Translations under genes and position numbers: made by a program
From: Arthrobacter rhizosphaerae
Lineage (GTDB): Bacteria; Actinomycetota; Actinomycetes; Actinomycetales; Micrococcaceae
NCBI RefSeq assembly: GCF_023062595.1
Contig: NZ_JALLAN010000001.1
Location: 1 to 64,000 of the forward strand
Length of the DNA stretch: 64,000 bases
Reading direction: 5' to 3'
Notes under the pieces: generated by a model
Seen by the model: only the letters and a program-made list of their open reading frames with translations
The model's database searches: none
Told to the model about the DNA's origin: nothing
Part shown: piece by piece, positions 60,458-64,000 of the stretch
Layout of the letters: the number at the start of each line of letters is the position of its first letter
Position numbering within the stretch: position 1 is the first letter of the stretch

Positions 60458-60493
60458 AGAAGGCAGTTGCAAGGAAGTTGCTCGGAGGCACCC

Positions 60494-60838
60494 GTGGGGA
60501 TATTCAGTGAGGGCGTAGAGGTGGAATGTGCCCCTGGAGGCCAGCCCTTAAACCTTCTCTGGGCTGGCCGCCGGTACACCGTGTGTGCAGAACCTGTGCG
60601 CTGGTTTGAACGGCGCCAATGGTGGGCCGAGGAAAAAAGGGCACCCTTGGGCGCAGGCAAGGGGCTGGTTGACCATGAAATTTGGCGTGTTCAGGTCAAA
60701 GCTGAAGATGAGCGTGTTCCGGGTGCTTCGCAGGAACCGTTAACACTGGACCTGTCGCGGGATATTGGCAGCGGGCGCTGGAGGCTGCTGCGCATCCATG
60801 ATGCCCTCCAGCCAAAGACAGCACCAAAAACAGCATGA
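60494..60838 (+). CDS. DUF6504 family protein
   Basis: A 114-residue, soluble protein. EGVEVECAPGGQPLNLLWAGRRYTVCAEPVRWFERRQWW and IWRVQV are typical of DUF6504, a small domain found next to imuB and dnaE2 in actinobacterial mutasome loci. GTG start with GGAGG 5-6 bases upstream. Its stop overlaps the dnaE2 ATG (ATGA). A LexA box lies upstream. No imuB is found between this gene and the SOS box. Confidence 0.82.
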   Translation: MGIFSEGVEVECAPGGQPLNLLWAGRRYTVCAEPVRWFERRQWWAEEKRAPLGAGKGLVDHEIWRVQVKAEDERVPGASQEPLTLDLSRDIGSGRWRLLRIHDALQPKTAPKTA

Positions 60839-63800
60839 GCCTTACCCACCTTCACGTTTCCACTGCCTTCAGTGCCCATTACGGAGTCTCCTGGCCGGAA
60901 GAACTTACCGGTGCTGCAGCGGCTGACGGGGCAACAGCGTTGGCGTGCACCGACAGGGACGGGCTGTATGGAACAGTCAAACACCTCAAGGCATGCATGG
61001 CTGCGAACCTCGATCCGGTAGTGGGGGTTGATCTCGCGGTATTTGACGACGACGGCGATCACCGCACCCAGCTATCCGGCCGGGTTGTGGTCCTCGCCCA
61101 CGGTCACAATAACGGAGCGGGATATCGTGCCCTCTGCCGGCTCATCTCCGACGCCCATGCCAGGACAACAGGCAAGGCAGGGGGAGTGGTCCCTGTCGCC
61201 GTGACCCGGGAAGAGTTGGCCTCCAGAACACTGGATCCAAACACCTTGAAACCAGTACTGACCGTTCTCATCGGACCTGATTCCGACGTCGGCCGGTCAA
61301 TGGGAGGACGGAAATACCTACTTCCCCGTACCTTGTTCAAGCGTTGGCTGGAAGCTATGCCCCAAGGAACTGTCGTTGCTGAAGTGGTGTCACAGCTAAG
61401 CGCCCCTGGAGCCCCACTAAGCACTGCACATGCTGTACGCATGCTTAAACTTGCCGCTGAACACCATGTTCCGGCTGTCTTGACCAACGCCGTCAGGTAC
61501 TGCGAAGAGGACGGCGCTGCCACAGCTGATGTCCTTGATTCGGCCCGCACGCTGAAATCTCTCCCAGAGCTATCCTCAGCCCCCCTTCTGCAACCAACAG
61601 GGCAGGGATGGCTCAAGTCTGAGAAGCAAATGGTGGAGCTGGCAAAAGAAATCATCCAGTCAGCGGGATACGGCACAGCGGACCTGAAAAGACTGCTTGC
61701 CCAGACGGAGGCGCTCGCGGACCGCTGCCGGATGGATCCCTCCTCAGACATGGGCTGGAAGCAACCGGTGGTTCCTGAAACTACCGTTATCGGCATTGCC
61801 GGTGATCCCTTAGCTGAACTGACCCAACGCTGTGAGGCCGGAATAGGCCGCCGCTTCCCGGGGATCTCCGGTAAGCAGGAAGCTGAAATGCGCTCCCGGT
61901 TAGAGCACGAGCTGAGGATCATCGGAAACCTCGGCTTTGCCTCCTACTTCCTCACTGTTGCCGAAGTTTCCCGCATGATCCTGGACATGAATGTTAGGGC
62001 GGCAGCAAGGGGCTCCGGAGCTTCAAGCCTGGTCAACTTCCTCATTGATATCAGCCAGGTGAACCCCCTCCAGCACGACCTCGTATTTGAACGGTTTCTT
62101 TCCGGCGACAGGGCAACCTTGCCCGACATTGACATCGACGTTGAAAGCGCCGAAAGGCACAATGTCTACCGGAAGATTTTCGAGCGGTTCGGTGCTGAAC
62201 GGGTCACCCTGATGAGCATGCAAAACGGATACCGCGCTCGCGGTGCCGTCCGCGATGCAGGCATGGCACTTGGAATGGACGACGGTGAAATAGGCGAAAT
62301 CGCGAAACAGCTGTGGCGCTTTTCCGCGCGTAAATTCCGCGAAGCCCTTGCTGAGAAGCCGGAACTGCGGGAGTTCGCCGGCCGTGTTGAACGGGATTTC
62401 TCTGAAAACCAGCAGCTTGATCTTTTGGTTGACCTCACCGAACGCCTGGACCGGTTGCCGCGCCATATCTCCATGCACCCCTGCGGAGTGATCCTGGGGG
62501 ATTCCACCCTTTTGGACCGGACCCCTGTCCAGCCCAGCGGACTTGGATTGCCCATGAGCCAATTCGATAAACACGACATGGATCCCATGGGGATGTTGAA
62601 GCTTGATGTCCTGGGCGTCAGAATGCAAAGCGCTATGGCCTTTGCGGTACGGGAAGTGATCCGGATTCATCCTTCCAAGGCAGAGGTAACTTCAGCGGGT
62701 TCGCATCCTTCAGGCAACGACGGGGAAGGTCCTGACTACATCTCCGAAGACGGGCGTATCGACCTCAACGCAGTGCCCCTGGACGATGAGCCAACCTATG
62801 AACTGATACGCAGCACCCACACGCTGGGTTGCTTCCAGATCGAATCTCCGGGGCAGCGGGAACTGGTAGGCAAAATGGCCCCCCGGGATTTCAATGACCT
62901 CATTATCGACATCTCACTTTTCCGCCCTGGACCAATGAAATCTGACATGGTCAGGCCATTCCTGGAGCATCGCCACGGGTTCGCACCGGAGGTCTACCCC
63001 CATCCGGATCTGAAGCCAGTCCTACAGGAAACCCACGGAGTCACTGTTTTCCATGAGCAGATCCTGAAGACTTTTGACGTGATGACAGGGTGCGGGCTTG
63101 CCAAGGCTGACGAATTCCGCCGTGTACTGGGGAATGAGGCCCTGGAATTCAAGGTAGAGGAGTTCTTCCGTCGCGAGGCCAAAGCAAAAGGCTATTCCCC
63201 TGAAGTGGTCGACAAGGTCTGGGGAACCCTGAAGTCTTTTGCCAGCTTTGGTTTCTGCAAGGCTCACGGGGCTGCCTTTGCTGTTCCCACCTACCAGTCG
63301 GCCTGGTTGAAAGCGCATCATCCGGAAGCATTCCTTGCCGGGCTCTGGGAACATGATCCTGGCATGTACCCAAAGCGGCTTCTTGTTGCAGAAGCCAGGC
63401 GGTTGGGAATCCCGATCCTTCCCCTGGACATCAACAGGAGCAAAGCAGAATACCGGGTAGAACGGGTTGAGTCGGGGGAGCATGCCGGAAAGCTGGGGAT
63501 CCGGCTAAGCCTCAAGGGCATCTTCGGATTGTCAGCCTCAGAGCTTAAGAGGATCGTTGCCGGACAACCGTACGATTCCCTCGCGGATTTGCGGGCACGC
63601 TCTCGCCTATCCAAGCCCGGCATCAAGCGGCTGGCCCAACTTGGTGCTTTTGATTCCCTTCACCGTGAATCCGGAAACGATGCGAACCGTGCTGACCTGG
63701 TCCTTCATCTGCAAAACCTTCAGAGCCGTCCCACCAAGAAGGGCGTTGACATCATTGAAGGGCAACTGGCGCTGCCTTTAGGGGATGTGGAACTGAACAA

Positions 63801-64000
63801 TCTCCAGCGGGGGCAACCGGCTCCCACCATGGTGGAGAACGTCCGTGCAGAACTTGACCTGATGGCCGTGGATGTCAGTGAGCACCTGATGGAGAGCCAT
63901 CGGCCACTCCTGAACCGGCTGGGAGTGACAACCGCCGACAAGCTGCTGGGCCTTCGTAACGGCACTGAGGTGCTGGTGGCCGGAGTCCGGATCGCCACCC
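60835..64000 (+). CDS. dnaE2: Error-prone DNA polymerase DnaE2/ImuC, partial at right edge
   Basis: The first 1,055 residues of a C-family DNA polymerase that bypasses lesions under SOS induction. PHP-like N-terminus (LHVSTAFSAHYGVSWPEELTGAA, TDRDGLYG). Palm domain with DFE-type triad equivalents PDIDID (Asp431, 433, 435) and Asp591 in MLKLDVLGV. It also contains HISMHPCGVI, TLGCFQIESPGQ and SFASFGFCKAHGAAFA (finger/HhH region). The OB-fold part begins near the end (EVLVAGVRI). Start overlaps the DUF6504 stop. It runs off the window, so the C-terminus is unseen. Confidence 0.95.
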   Translation, partial: MSLTHLHVSTAFSAHYGVSWPEELTGAAAADGATALACTDRDGLYGTVKHLKACMAANLDPVVGVDLAVFDDDGDHRTQLSGRVVVLAHGHNNGAGYRALCRLISDAHARTTGKAGGVVPVAVTREELASRTLDPNTLKPVLTVLIGPDSDVGRSMGGRKYLLPRTLFKRWLEAMPQGTVVAEVVSQLSAPGAPLSTAHAVRMLKLAAEHHVPAVLTNAVRYCEEDGAATADVLDSARTLKSLPELSSAPLLQPTGQGWLKSEKQMVELAKEIIQSAGYGTADLKRLLAQTEALADRCRMDPSSDMGWKQPVVPETTVIGIAGDPLAELTQRCEAGIGRRFPGISGKQEAEMRSRLEHELRIIGNLGFASYFLTVAEVSRMILDMNVRAAARGSGASSLVNFLIDISQVNPLQHDLVFERFLSGDRATLPDIDIDVESAERHNVYRKIFERFGAERVTLMSMQNGYRARGAVRDAGMALGMDDGEIGEIAKQLWRFSARKFREALAEKPELREFAGRVERDFSENQQLDLLVDLTERLDRLPRHISMHPCGVILGDSTLLDRTPVQPSGLGLPMSQFDKHDMDPMGMLKLDVLGVRMQSAMAFAVREVIRIHPSKAEVTSAGSHPSGNDGEGPDYISEDGRIDLNAVPLDDEPTYELIRSTHTLGCFQIESPGQRELVGKMAPRDFNDLIIDISLFRPGPMKSDMVRPFLEHRHGFAPEVYPHPDLKPVLQETHGVTVFHEQILKTFDVMTGCGLAKADEFRRVLGNEALEFKVEEFFRREAKAKGYSPEVVDKVWGTLKSFASFGFCKAHGAAFAVPTYQSAWLKAHHPEAFLAGLWEHDPGMYPKRLLVAEARRLGIPILPLDINRSKAEYRVERVESGEHAGKLGIRLSLKGIFGLSASELKRIVAGQPYDSLADLRARSRLSKPGIKRLAQLGAFDSLHRESGNDANRADLVLHLQNLQSRPTKKGVDIIEGQLALPLGDVELNNLQRGQPAPTMVENVRAELDLMAVDVSEHLMESHRPLLNRLGVTTADKLLGLRNGTEVLVAGVRIAT

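Noticed and set aside
61104..61922. Minus-strand open frame of 272 codons within the right end
   Set aside because: It lies antisense to dnaE2, whose own frame is continuous from 60835 to the window edge and has polymerase motifs.

Overview
The window is high-GC DNA with dense, short-spaced genes, many 4-base ATGA/GTGA overlaps, GTG starts and AGGAG-type ribosome sites. The gene set (monomeric NADP isocitrate dehydrogenase, mycoredoxin, DUF222/HNH protein, DUF1918, DUF6504 next to dnaE2, MsiK-dependent type sugar ABC systems without their own ATPase) points to an actinobacterium, most likely a soil Micrococcaceae of the Arthrobacter/Pseudarthrobacter/Paenarthrobacter group. It looks chromosomal. 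No rRNA, tRNA, CRISPR array, transposase or phage gene was recognised.

Layout. 1-6 kb: an MFS transporter, purH with a strong terminator, a secreted trypsin-like protease overlapped by a small ORF that repeats its propeptide motif, and a secreted alpha/beta hydrolase. 6-10 kb: a translationally coupled NitT/TauT-type ABC importer (lipoprotein, two permeases, ATPase) divergent from a MarR regulator. 10-18 kb: icd, an SRPBCC protein, a Ser/Thr kinase coupled to a lipoprotein, a repetitive LAKTG wall-anchored protein with a second Pro/Ser-rich secreted protein, and a Gfo/Idh/MocA oxidoreductase. 18.9-24.3 kb: two MacB/FtsX-type ABC systems, a three-gene one (adaptor, ATPase, permease) and a two-gene one, converging on one strong terminator. 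24.5-31.8 kb: a DUF222/HNH endonuclease gene broken by a one-base frameshift, an MBL hydrolase, SelO, a YbjJ-like MFS protein, an acetyltransferase, RNase Z and an AlkD-like protein. 31.8-41.6 kb: a hipBA toxin-antitoxin module preceded by three evenly spaced operator-like palindromes, then housekeeping and repair genes (metallophosphoesterase, DUF1918, Nudix, endonuclease/exonuclease/phosphatase protein, thioesterase, lipoate ligase-like, mycoredoxin, YedK/HMCES) and a GH15 enzyme coupled to a small membrane protein.

41.6-46.2 kb and 51.4-59.2 kb hold two CUT1 sugar importers, each divergent from its own LacI regulator and each with a pair of matched palindromes in the shared promoter region. 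The second is followed by a GH32-like beta-fructosidase and a GH36 alpha-galactosidase, so it probably takes up and splits raffinose-type sugars. Neither has an ATPase. Between them (46.2-51.4 kb) is a more accessory stretch: NAD-epimerase, lipoprotein, VOC protein, APH-like kinase, an unrecognised protein, a stand-alone TOPRIM protein and an AT-richer orphan gene.

The window ends with a chorismate mutase-like gene, a hypothetical gene, and a DUF6504-dnaE2 pair. dnaE2 runs off the right edge. A good LexA/SOS-box match stands in front of DUF6504, and no imuB lies upstream. The observations most worth following are the hipBA operator triplet, the two LacI operator pairs, the SOS box at DUF6504-dnaE2, the HNH frameshift, and the small ORF echoing the protease propeptide.
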